From NCBI GenBank assembly GCA_043766915.1, contig JAYUHO010000092.1, forward strand, positions 1 to 16,202: a stretch of DNA of 16,202 nt, read 5' to 3'. A program made the position numbers and the translations under genes. Positions 7,221 to 13,471 of this stretch are shown here, piece after piece. The stretch's first letter is position 1, and every line of letters starts with the position of its first letter. The notes beneath the pieces are model-generated. The model was not told the DNA's origin. It saw only the letters and a list, made by a program, of their open reading frames with translations, and did no database searches. This DNA is from JANNAT01 sp043766915 (lineage in GTDB: Bacteria > Pseudomonadota > Alphaproteobacteria > Rhodobacterales > Rhodobacteraceae).

Positions 7221-8183
7221 CGCAAGCGCAAGCGTGGCCGCCAGTGGATCTTGCTCTGGCGGCCACATGACGCCTGAAGCGGCAATCCGCAGGTCAACCG
7301 AAGGCAAGACCTGTTCCACCCGCAACCCACCGATGGCATCGTAAAGTGCCGTGTCCATGGCCGCCTCGCCGCTTTGCCCGGTATCGGTGCGATCAGATGT
7401 GCCACGCGGGGCGGTATCTTGCAGCGATGGATGCGCAAGCAATGCGCGCAACGCCTGTGGGCGACCTTCGCCATCGACGGGATCAAGGTTGGGTTGGCCC
7501 AGCAAAACGAATGGGCGCAAGGGGGCCCCAAAGGGCAATTGACCGTCGATCAGGTGCAACCAAAAAGCAGACTCGTCATGGTTGCGCCGCCCGTTGCGAT
7601 CTTCAGGGCCGTCAAAAACCGGAGGTGTGCCGTAAAAGGTCAACAATCGCACCGTTTTGCCATTGGGCATGACGATGGGAACCTCATAGGAGCCTGTGGT
7701 TGACAGTTGTTGAATGGCCCGTATCGGGTCTGCATCCTGCATTAAGGTATCAGGCAGATCAGCCCACAAAAACCCGCTGAAATCGCGGATATTGGCAGTA
7801 TCAATCGGATACCGCGACAGCACAGCCATCCCCGCCGCCCCCGCAAACCGACCATATCCCATCGCATCGCGCGGCTCTCCCAGCCGTCCGTTGCCGTCCA
7901 GATCAAGACCAGTGGCGATCCCGGTATTGGGGCGAAGTGCCAGATGAAAGGGATACAGCGAACCGGCTTCAGCCAGATTTTTGGCCAAGGCATCAATCGC
8001 CTGGCCCCCCGCATCATAATCAATCCCGGTCAGCACCAGCACATCCGCGTCAAGGGCCACAATAACCGCCACCACGGCGATCATTTTGGGATCATCGCGA
8101 CGCTGCAGCGATTGCAGCACAAGTCCGGGGCCCTGATCCGTCATCTCGGGATTATAGGTGGCGATGCGCAGTGTTTGGGCCAT
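7179..8183 (-). CDS. Endonuclease/exonuclease/phosphatase (EEP) family protein, probably exported
   Basis: The body of the protein from LRIATYN onward fits the EEP fold: the first-strand TYN motif, the DVLVLTGIDYD segment, the family-typical GRRNHDESAFWL (at roughly 7,580), and a C-terminal SRHRPVW. The canonical GD-x-N metal/catalytic motif reads GQPN here (codons 7488-7499), so activity is uncertain. The start is unresolved. The ATG at 8183 (MAQTLRIATYN) removes a hydrophobic stretch (LIWFLFNGLAMAQ) that looks like a signal peptide ending at AMA/Q. Upstream in-frame options are TTG at 8201, CTG at 8213 (a 4-base CTGA overlap with the upstream stop) or ATG at 8336, which would overlap the upstream gene by 127 bp. 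It follows the six-TM gene directly, so the two are probably co-transcribed. Substrate unknown. Confidence 0.82.
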   Translation of the reverse strand: MAQTLRIATYNPEMTDQGPGLVLQSLQRRDDPKMIAVVAVIVALDADVLVLTGIDYDAGGQAIDALAKNLAEAGSLYPFHLALRPNTGIATGLDLDGNGRLGEPRDAMGYGRFAGAAGMAVLSRYPIDTANIRDFSGFLWADLPDTLMQDADPIRAIQQLSTTGSYEVPIVMPNGKTVRLLTFYGTPPVFDGPEDRNGRRNHDESAFWLHLIDGQLPFGAPLRPFVLLGQPNLDPVDGEGRPQALRALLAHPSLQDTAPRGTSDRTDTGQSGEAAMDTALYDAIGGLRVEQVLPSVDLRIAASGVMWPPEQDPLAATLALASRHRPVWVKITLP

Positions 8184-8209
8184 TGCAAGCCCATTGAACA
8201 AAAACCAGA

Positions 8210-9172
8210 TCAGGCAGGCTGATAGCGTTTGCCGGATTCCGCCAAGCCGTTTGCCGCGCGCGTCTGGGTGATCATATCGGCGATCCGGCCCATGGCGATA
8301 CCGCGCATAAACAGGCTGGCGGGTAAAAAGGCCCATGCCGTTATCGTCCAGATCAAGGTTTGCGGCGAGGTCAGCGCCAGGGGTTCAAAACCTGCCGAAG
8401 AAATCTTAACCACGGCTGGCGTCAAGAATGGAAGCAAAAACCCTAACGCAATGTTAACGCGGGCGTCCCGCATCAGCCGGTCCACCACATCGCCGCCCGA
8501 CGTTGGATCGAAGGTTGGCAGATTCACCCAAACGTTGAACGCTTTGCCGCGATTGGGCCAGCTGCCCGCCTTAAGCAGAACAACAAATATAGCCAACGAG
8601 ATCAAAGATATAAGATATGAAAGACCTGCCGCGGTTCTGATTGTGGCAATCTGATCTGCGGATGCAGTGTCTGACACCATCAATGTGGCCAGCCGCACCG
8701 GGCTGTAAGGGAAATCCATTGAAACACCGATCAGGTTTCCAACGGCTTCGGTCAACTCACTTAACGTTGTCGGGATCGTTTTGCCGCGTTCAATCGCGGA
8801 AAGGCAAAACACCGTTGACAACAGCATCAGAAACCGAACCCGGTTGAACGGCGACGCATCGCGGAATTCCACAAGGCTGGGGTAGGTCGCATTGTATTCG
8901 ATAAAGGTCAGCATGCCGGCAAACAGCGCCACAAGGGCCACCATCTGTTTGGTGTCTGCGGTCACATCAACCAGCAGCACCGACGGTGTGGCGACCAGCA
9001 CCATCACCAAAATCATGCGCGTTATCGCGCCTGCCAGCCGTGAAAACACTGCTTTGCCACCCTCAAATCGGATGAGTCCAGTGCTAAGCCAGACCCTTAT
9101 TCCGCGTATTTTCCGCACATTGTGGCGGACTGCCTCATTCTTGCCCAATTCTTGCCTTCTTTCCCACGGCAC
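8210..9172 (-). CDS. Six-TM integral membrane protein of unknown function
   Basis: A 320-aa inner-membrane protein with about six hydrophobic helices: MILVMVLVATPSVLLV, MVALVALFAGMLTFIEY, VRFLMLLSTVFCLSAI, LSYLISLISLAIFVVLL, IALGFLLPFLTPAVV and LIWTITAWAFLPASLFM. I recognise no enzymatic motif. A hydrophilic stretch containing DRLMRDARVN lies before the fifth helix. The start is uncertain: GTG at 9172 is the longest; GTG at 9118 (VRKIRGIRVW) gives a more typical short N-terminus of 302 aa. Its stop codon touches the reading frame of the EEP-family gene that follows, which suggests translational coupling and a shared envelope context. Confidence 0.8.
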   Translation of the reverse strand: MPWERRQELGKNEAVRHNVRKIRGIRVWLSTGLIRFEGGKAVFSRLAGAITRMILVMVLVATPSVLLVDVTADTKQMVALVALFAGMLTFIEYNATYPSLVEFRDASPFNRVRFLMLLSTVFCLSAIERGKTIPTTLSELTEAVGNLIGVSMDFPYSPVRLATLMVSDTASADQIATIRTAAGLSYLISLISLAIFVVLLKAGSWPNRGKAFNVWVNLPTFDPTSGGDVVDRLMRDARVNIALGFLLPFLTPAVVKISSAGFEPLALTSPQTLIWTITAWAFLPASLFMRGIAMGRIADMITQTRAANGLAESGKRYQPA

Positions 9173-9253
9173 ATCAACAGCTTGGTTAAGATGATAAGGT
9201 CAATGCGGCGCTTTAGGGGAGAAGGTGTTGCAGGATTGAATCAAGAAAGTGGT

Positions 9254-9281
9254 AATAAAAAGGCCGCCCCATGGGACGGCC
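9254..9281 (-). terminator. Intrinsic terminator of leuD
   Basis: On the minus strand, 24 bases after the leuD stop, GGCCGTCC-CATG-GGGCGGCC forms an 8-bp GC-rich stem (one G-U pair) with a 4-nt loop and is followed directly by TTTTTATTA. This is a textbook Rho-independent terminator and ends the leuD transcript before the convergently spaced region upstream of the six-TM gene. Confidence 0.88.
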
Positions 9282-9305
9282 CTACATTTAGTGGTTCGGC
9301 TTGGC

Positions 9306-9911
9306 CTAGGCCCAAGGGTGCAGCGCTGCGTTGCGCTTTTCAAATGTGTCGATCGCTGCCGCTTTTTCCAAAGTCAGCCCGATATCGTCCAAGCCGTTCA
9401 TCAAACAGTGTTTGCGGAAAGCGTCCACTTCAAACGCAAACACCTGACCGTCAGACGTGGTCACCGTCTGGGTTTCCAGATCAACGCTCATACGGGCATT
9501 CGCGCCGCGCCGCGCATCTGACATCAGCACCTCAACCACCTCGGGCGGCATAACGATGGGCAGGATGCCGTTCTTGAAGCAGTTGTTGTAAAAGATATCG
9601 GCAAAACTTGTAGAAATGACGCAGCGGATACCGAAATCCAGCAAAGCCCACGGCGCATGTTCGCGGGATGATCCGCAGCCAAAGTTGTCGCCCGCAATGA
9701 TAATCTCGGCGTGGCGATAAGCGGGTTGGTTCAACACGAAATCGGCGATTTCTGTGCCATCAAGATTGTAGCGCATCTCGTCAAACAGGTTCTTGCCCAG
9801 ACCTGTGCGGGCAATGGTTTTCAGAAATTGCTTCGGGATGATCATGTCAGTGTCGATGTTGACCAATTGCATAGGCGCTGCGATGCCGGTCAGGGTGGTG
9901 AATTTTTCCAT
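9306..9911 (-). CDS. leuD: 3-isopropylmalate dehydratase small subunit
   Basis: Small (swivelling-domain) subunit of isopropylmalate isomerase, which with LeuC converts 2-isopropylmalate to 3-isopropylmalate in leucine biosynthesis. The 201-aa length matches proteobacterial LeuD. Signature segments are NIDTDMIIPKQFLK (18-31), the substrate-recognition/active loop GDNFGCGSSREHAPWAL (74-90), and SFADIFYNNCFKNGILP around 102-118. The ATG at 9911 gives the conserved MEKFTTLTGIAAP start. It has its own terminator downstream and is divergent from the five-TM gene, so it is a single-gene unit rather than part of a leuCD operon. Confidence 0.98.
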   Translation of the reverse strand: MEKFTTLTGIAAPMQLVNIDTDMIIPKQFLKTIARTGLGKNLFDEMRYNLDGTEIADFVLNQPAYRHAEIIIAGDNFGCGSSREHAPWALLDFGIRCVISTSFADIFYNNCFKNGILPIVMPPEVVEVLMSDARRGANARMSVDLETQTVTTSDGQVFAFEVDAFRKHCLMNGLDDIGLTLEKAAAIDTFEKRNAALHPWA

Positions 9912-10004
9912 TTGCGTCTGGCTTTCTTGTGGGGCGTTAGGCAGAAGTCGAACGTGTCGCTACGTCCTCTGCCGGGTGCTGAGATTGGGGTTTTGCGGGG
10001 CAAT

Positions 10005-10589
10005 ATGTTTGAGAATCTGAACTATAGCGATCTGATAAACTGCGTGTCGGATCGCTGGTCGCCCAAGATTGGTGACCCCACTGTATTGGGTTGGGTCACC
10101 GTTGCGGCCTACGCGGCCTGCGCCGGTTTGGCGGTTGCAGTGGTTTGGCGGCGCAAAACAACGGGGCGGGGATCGGTGTTCTGGGCGCTGTTGGCGGCGC
10201 TGATGGTATTTCTGGCCTTGAACAAAGAGCTGGACCTGCAATCGGCGTTGACTGCAGCGGGGCGCTGCGTTGCCAAGGCCCAGGGCTGGTATGACGACCG
10301 GCGCGCCTTTCAGCGGCATTTCATCTTTGCTTTGGTTGCTGGCATTGGCGTGGTGGTGGCCCTGTGCCTGTATTTTTTGCGCACAGAACTGCGCCACAGC
10401 GGGTTGGCCCTGTTGGGGCTGGCCTTTGTCTGCGGATTTGTCGCGGTGCGTGCCGTTGGGTTTCATCATGTCGATTGGCTTATCAATCAAAGTTTGTTCA
10501 GTGTCAGGATAAACGGGATGCTGGAGTTGTCGGGTCTGGTATTGATTGCGATCAATGCGGCTGCCTTGTTGCGCAGACGCAGCCATTAG
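10005..10589 (+). CDS. Five-TM membrane protein of unknown function between leuD and leuC
   Basis: A 194-aa integral membrane protein. The start is the ATG at 10005 (MFENLNYSDL) with GGGG about 4-7 bases upstream; the open frame extends back through leuD antisense but that part is not credible. Predicted helices are VLGWVTVAAYAACAGLAVAVV, VFWALLAALMVFLALN, FIFALVAGIGVVVALCLYFL, LALLGLAFVCGFVAVRAVGF and LELSGLVLIAINAAALL. The conspicuous non-membrane element is NKELDLQSALTAAGR just after TM2. I recall proteins like this in related genomes being named isopropylmalate isomerase, apparently by neighbourhood; nothing in the sequence supports an isomerase. It is divergent from leuD and convergent with leuC. 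Confidence 0.8.
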   Translation: MFENLNYSDLINCVSDRWSPKIGDPTVLGWVTVAAYAACAGLAVAVVWRRKTTGRGSVFWALLAALMVFLALNKELDLQSALTAAGRCVAKAQGWYDDRRAFQRHFIFALVAGIGVVVALCLYFLRTELRHSGLALLGLAFVCGFVAVRAVGFHHVDWLINQSLFSVRINGMLELSGLVLIAINAAALLRRRSH

Positions 10590-10619
10590 AACCGCTGTTG
10601 GTCATGCGGTTCTAATGGC
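10582..10619. terminator. Bidirectional stem-loop between convergent genes
   Basis: GCCATTAGAACCGC (10582-10595) and GCGGTTCTAATGGC (10606-10619) are a perfect 14-bp inverted repeat with a 10-nt loop. The TAG stop of the five-TM gene (10587-10589) lies inside the left arm, and leuC ends 8 bases beyond the right arm. There is no U-run, but position between converging stops argues for a shared terminator or a transcript-end protector. Confidence 0.7.
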
Positions 10620-10626
10620 AGCAGTA

Positions 10627-12045
10627 TCACACCATTTCGCCCATCATCTCGCGCACATCGGTCAGATGCCCTGTAATCGCCGCCGCTGCCGCCATTTGCG
10701 GGGACAGCAGATGCGTGCGCCCGCCGCGGCCTTGGCGGCCTTCAAAATTGCGGTTGGAGGTGGCAGCACAGCGTTCACCGGGGGCCAGTTGATCGGGGTT
10801 CATTGCCAAACACATCGAACAGCCCGCCAGCCGCCATTCAAAACCTGCGTCGATGAAAATCTGCGCAAGGCCTTCAGCTTCGGCTTGCGCCCGCACCAGA
10901 CCCGATCCGGGAACGACCATCGCGCGCAGGCCGTCTTTCTTTTTCTTGCCTTTCAGGATCGCCGCTGCCGCGCGCAGATCCTCGATCCGGCCATTGGTGC
11001 ATGATCCGATAAAGACCGTGTCGATCTTGATATCAGACAATTTCATACCGGGCGTCAGGCCCATGTAATCAAGCGACCGCTGCACGGCTTCAACCTTACC
11101 ACCGGTGAAGTCTGAGGGGCTGGGCACAAACCCGGTGATCGGCAGCACGTCTTCGGGGCTGGTGCCCCATGTCACAACCGGGGCGATATCTTCGCCGCGC
11201 AGCGTGACAACCTTATCCCAATGCGCGCCTTCTTCGGTGTAAAGGGTCTTCCAATAGGCAACGGCAGCGTCCCATGCGGCCCCTTTGGGGGCGTGTGGGC
11301 GGCCCAGACAATAGGCATAGGTTTTCTCGTCGGGGGCGATCAGACCCGCCCGCGCGCCGCCCTCGATCGCCATATTGCAAACCGTCATGCGGCCTTCCAT
11401 CGACAATTCGCGGATGGCTTGGCCACAGTATTCGATGACATATCCCGTGCCGCCCGCAGTGCCCGTGGCCCCGATGACAGACATGGTGATGTCTTTGGCA
11501 GTCACACCCGGACGAAGCGATCCGGTGATTTCCACCTTCATGTTCTTGGCTTTGCGCTGGATCAGCGTCTGGGTAGCCAGAACGTGTTCAACTTCAGACG
11601 TGCCGATGCCATGCGCCAATGACCCGAACGCGCCATGGGTGGCGGTGTGGCTGTCGCCGCAAACGACGGTCATGCCGGGCAGGGTCCAACCTTGTTCAGG
11701 CCCGACGATATGCACGATACCTTGGCGCACATCGGACACCGGATAATAATGAATACCAAATTCTTTGGCGTTGGTGTCCAGAGCATTGACCTGAACACGG
11801 CTGTCCTCGGTCATGGTCGCGGCATTGGCACGGTCCAGCGTGGTAGGCACATTATGATCCGGCACAGCGATGGTTTTTTCGGGCGCGCGAACCTTGCGAC
11901 CCGTCATCCGCAAGCCTTCAAACGCCTGTGGGCTGGTCACTTCATGCACCAGATGGCGGTCGATATACAAAAGGCAGGTGCCGTCGTCGGCTTGGTGGAC
12001 AACATGGTCGTCCCAGATTTTGTCATAGAGGGTACGAGCGGTCAT
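10627..12045 (-). CDS. leuC: 3-isopropylmalate dehydratase large subunit
   Basis: Aconitase-superfamily large subunit of isopropylmalate isomerase; binds a [4Fe-4S] cluster and pairs with LeuD. The ATG at 12045 (MTARTLYDKIWDDH) gives 472 aa, the family's usual size and N-terminus; an in-frame 19-residue extension to 12102 looks non-native. The three cluster cysteines are present: Cys349 in IGSCTNGR, Cys409 and Cys412 in GCSMCLAMNPD. Further hallmarks are VCGDSHTATHGAFG (about 128-141), GTSEVEHVLATQTL and FEGRQGRGGRTHL near the C-terminus. It is transcribed alone toward the five-TM gene. No leucine-rich leader peptide or T-box-like structure was evident upstream. Confidence 0.98.
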   Translation of the reverse strand: MTARTLYDKIWDDHVVHQADDGTCLLYIDRHLVHEVTSPQAFEGLRMTGRKVRAPEKTIAVPDHNVPTTLDRANAATMTEDSRVQVNALDTNAKEFGIHYYPVSDVRQGIVHIVGPEQGWTLPGMTVVCGDSHTATHGAFGSLAHGIGTSEVEHVLATQTLIQRKAKNMKVEITGSLRPGVTAKDITMSVIGATGTAGGTGYVIEYCGQAIRELSMEGRMTVCNMAIEGGARAGLIAPDEKTYAYCLGRPHAPKGAAWDAAVAYWKTLYTEEGAHWDKVVTLRGEDIAPVVTWGTSPEDVLPITGFVPSPSDFTGGKVEAVQRSLDYMGLTPGMKLSDIKIDTVFIGSCTNGRIEDLRAAAAILKGKKKKDGLRAMVVPGSGLVRAQAEAEGLAQIFIDAGFEWRLAGCSMCLAMNPDQLAPGERCAATSNRNFEGRQGRGGRTHLLSPQMAAAAAITGHLTDVREMMGEMV

Positions 12046-12399
12046 GGCGCTGTCACTTTCGGAAATTGGCTGCGGGAAGATTGGTTGGAAAAGCTGCGGC
12101 AAACAGCGTTATAGGCGCGCCAAAACCGACCGGTTTTCGCGGTTAAAACGCCAGGGCAGGCGTTTATGGTCGTCCATGACAAAAATATGGATCATTTGGT
12201 TGCACATACGCCTGTTTTTGCGGCCAGACAAGTATCGCCTGCAGAGCAGTTGCGCTACCAGCAGGATGCCCAATGTGCGCGCCAAACCGCAAATCGCAGT
12301 GTTTTGGCCGAATCACCCTTGATATCGGGCGAACAGGCAGCTATCCGCCCGGACTTCGCATGACCATCTCACTCATCCCTTTGAGATTGAGCGGGCTCA
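12046..12399. other. Divergent leuC/rsfS intergenic region
   Basis: This should hold promoters for leuC (minus) and rsfS (plus). A 7-bp palindrome AAAACCG-AC-CGGTTTT (12122-12137) lies about 80 bp upstream of leuC and is a candidate operator. A 65-codon open frame (12166-12363) has no motifs or ribosome site and is not called. I see no other supported feature. Confidence 0.5.
12122..12137. promoter_or_regulatory. Palindrome upstream of leuC (candidate operator)
   Basis: Perfect inverted repeat AAAACCG/CGGTTTT with a 2-bp centre, directly followed by a related GCGGTTAAAACGCC stretch. The spacing suits a dimeric repressor or activator. No regulator can be named from the sequence. Confidence 0.3.
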
Positions 12400-12873
12400 A
12401 TGGTAGGCTGCGATACGTCATTGCGCCCGGGCTTCACGTGGTGCGTTTTTCTGGAGGACTTTGTCCTGTCTCATTCTGATCCCGCCACCGGATTGCCGGT
12501 CGGCCCGCGCACCGATCGTGTTGATGCCGAGTTTAGCCCTGAAGAGTTGCTGGCTGTTATTCTGGCATCGGTAGACGATGACAAAGCCGAAGACGTTGTG
12601 CAGATTGATTTGCGCGGACGCTCTGATGTGGCCGATTATATGGTGATCTGCTCAGGCCGTTCTACGCGCCAGGTGGCCTCGATTTCGGAAAAACTCGGCG
12701 ACCGGCTAAAGCAAGAGTTTCGGATGGTTGCCAAGATGGAAGGCAAAGAAACCGGCGATTGGGTGCTGATTGATGCTGGCGATGTGATCGTTCACGTCTT
12801 CCGCCCCGAAGTGCGCGAGTTCTATGATCTTGAAAAGATGTGGCTGCCCGGCAGCACCCATCGCGGGGCCTGA
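12400..12873 (+). CDS. rsfS: Ribosomal silencing factor RsfS (Iojap/DUF143 family)
   Basis: Binds ribosomal protein uL14 on the large subunit and blocks subunit joining when nutrients are short. The conserved domain begins around ELLAVILASVDDDKAEDVVQIDLRG and includes DYMVICSGRSTRQV, KMEGKETGDWVLIDAGDVIVHVF and REFYDLEKMWLPG, the family signature at its end. The ATG at 12400 gives 157 aa with an N-terminus unlike the family. A strong GGAGGA (12453-12458) lies about eight bases before an in-frame CTG at 12466, which would give a more typical 135 aa (MSHSDPATG...); TTG at 12493 is a third choice. Only 6 bp separate it from rlmH, so they form an operon, the common rsfS-rlmH pairing. Confidence 0.95.
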   Translation: MVGCDTSLRPGFTWCVFLEDFVLSHSDPATGLPVGPRTDRVDAEFSPEELLAVILASVDDDKAEDVVQIDLRGRSDVADYMVICSGRSTRQVASISEKLGDRLKQEFRMVAKMEGKETGDWVLIDAGDVIVHVFRPEVREFYDLEKMWLPGSTHRGA

Positions 12874-12879
12874 ACGCCC

Positions 12880-13350
12880 GTGCGGCTGCATATCTGTGCA
12901 GTAGGGCGGCTGCGCGCCGGACCAGAGCGGGCTTTGGTCGATGATTATCTGCAACGTGTTGACCGCAGCGGGCGTCCTTTGGGGATTGGCCCGGTTGTTG
13001 AACATGAGGTTGAGGATAAAAAGGGCGGCGGCATGATCTCCGAGGCCGATCTGCTGGGCCGCGCGATTCCGACCGGTGCAATGATTGTGGCGTTGGACGA
13101 ACGCGGCGCGCTGATATCCTCGCCGGAATTTGCAGCACATCTGGCGAAATGGCGTGATGATGGGCGGCAGGACGTGGCCTTTGTCATCGGCGGCGCGGAT
13201 GGCATAGCGCCGATCCTGCGGGATCGGGCGGAGTATGCCCTTAGTTTTGGCAAGATGGTCTGGCCGCACCTGCTGGTGCGGGTGATGCTGGCGGAACAAT
13301 TGTACCGTGCCACCACAATTTTGGGCGGCGGACCGTACCATCGGGTTTGA
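12880..13350 (+). CDS. rlmH: 23S rRNA pseudouridine-1915 N3-methyltransferase
   Basis: SPOUT-class methyltransferase that methylates pseudouridine 1915 in helix 69 of 23S rRNA within assembled 70S ribosomes, using S-adenosylmethionine. At 156 aa it has normal length. The deep trefoil-knot elements are visible: IVALDERG (69-76), the SAM-binding FVIGGADGI (101-109), LSFGKMVWPHLLVRVMLAEQ (121-140) and the terminal GGPYHRV with the conserved PYH. The start is GTG at 12880, six bases after the rsfS stop, giving the conserved MRLHICAVGRLRAGPE. It is followed immediately by tandem hairpins. Confidence 0.97.
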   Translation: MRLHICAVGRLRAGPERALVDDYLQRVDRSGRPLGIGPVVEHEVEDKKGGGMISEADLLGRAIPTGAMIVALDERGALISSPEFAAHLAKWRDDGRQDVAFVIGGADGIAPILRDRAEYALSFGKMVWPHLLVRVMLAEQLYRATTILGGGPYHRV

Positions 13351-13377
13351 GGTAAAATCCTGCTGCAGGATTTTACC
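13351..13377. terminator. First of two tandem palindromic terminators after rlmH
   Basis: GGTAAAATCCTGC (13351-13363) and GCAGGATTTTACC (13365-13377) are a perfect inverted repeat separated by one T; the GC stem is flanked by AAAA and TTTT, so it could act in either direction. It begins right after the rlmH TGA. Confidence 0.75.
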
Positions 13378-13400
13378 AAAACTTTTCAGAAAAGTTTTGG
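13376..13400. terminator. Second tandem palindromic terminator
   Basis: CCAAAACTTTTC (13376-13387) and GAAAAGTTTTGG (13389-13400) are perfect arms around a single A, sharing CC with the preceding hairpin. The AAAA...TTTT flanks suit a bidirectional terminator. This form is, as far as I recall, frequent after Roseobacter genes. Confidence 0.7.
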
Positions 13401-13471
13401 GACTAACAGCGGACGTTGCTCTGTTGCCATCTCGGCGTTAAAAGCCACAGCAGGCAAGGAAAGGCCCTTTC

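Noticed and set aside
9711..10004. N-terminal extension of the five-TM protein through leuD
   Set aside because: The extension is antisense to leuD and hydrophilic; the ATG at 10005 with a GGGG site gives a coherent membrane protein.
12046..12160. Leucine attenuator/leader peptide upstream of leuC
   Set aside because: No short ORF with a run of leucine codons and no alternative terminator with a U-tract on the minus strand.
12166..12363. 65-codon open frame between leuC and rsfS, stop overlapping a further ATG
   Set aside because: No ribosome binding site, no motif, and no resemblance to a family I know; composition alone is not enough to call it.
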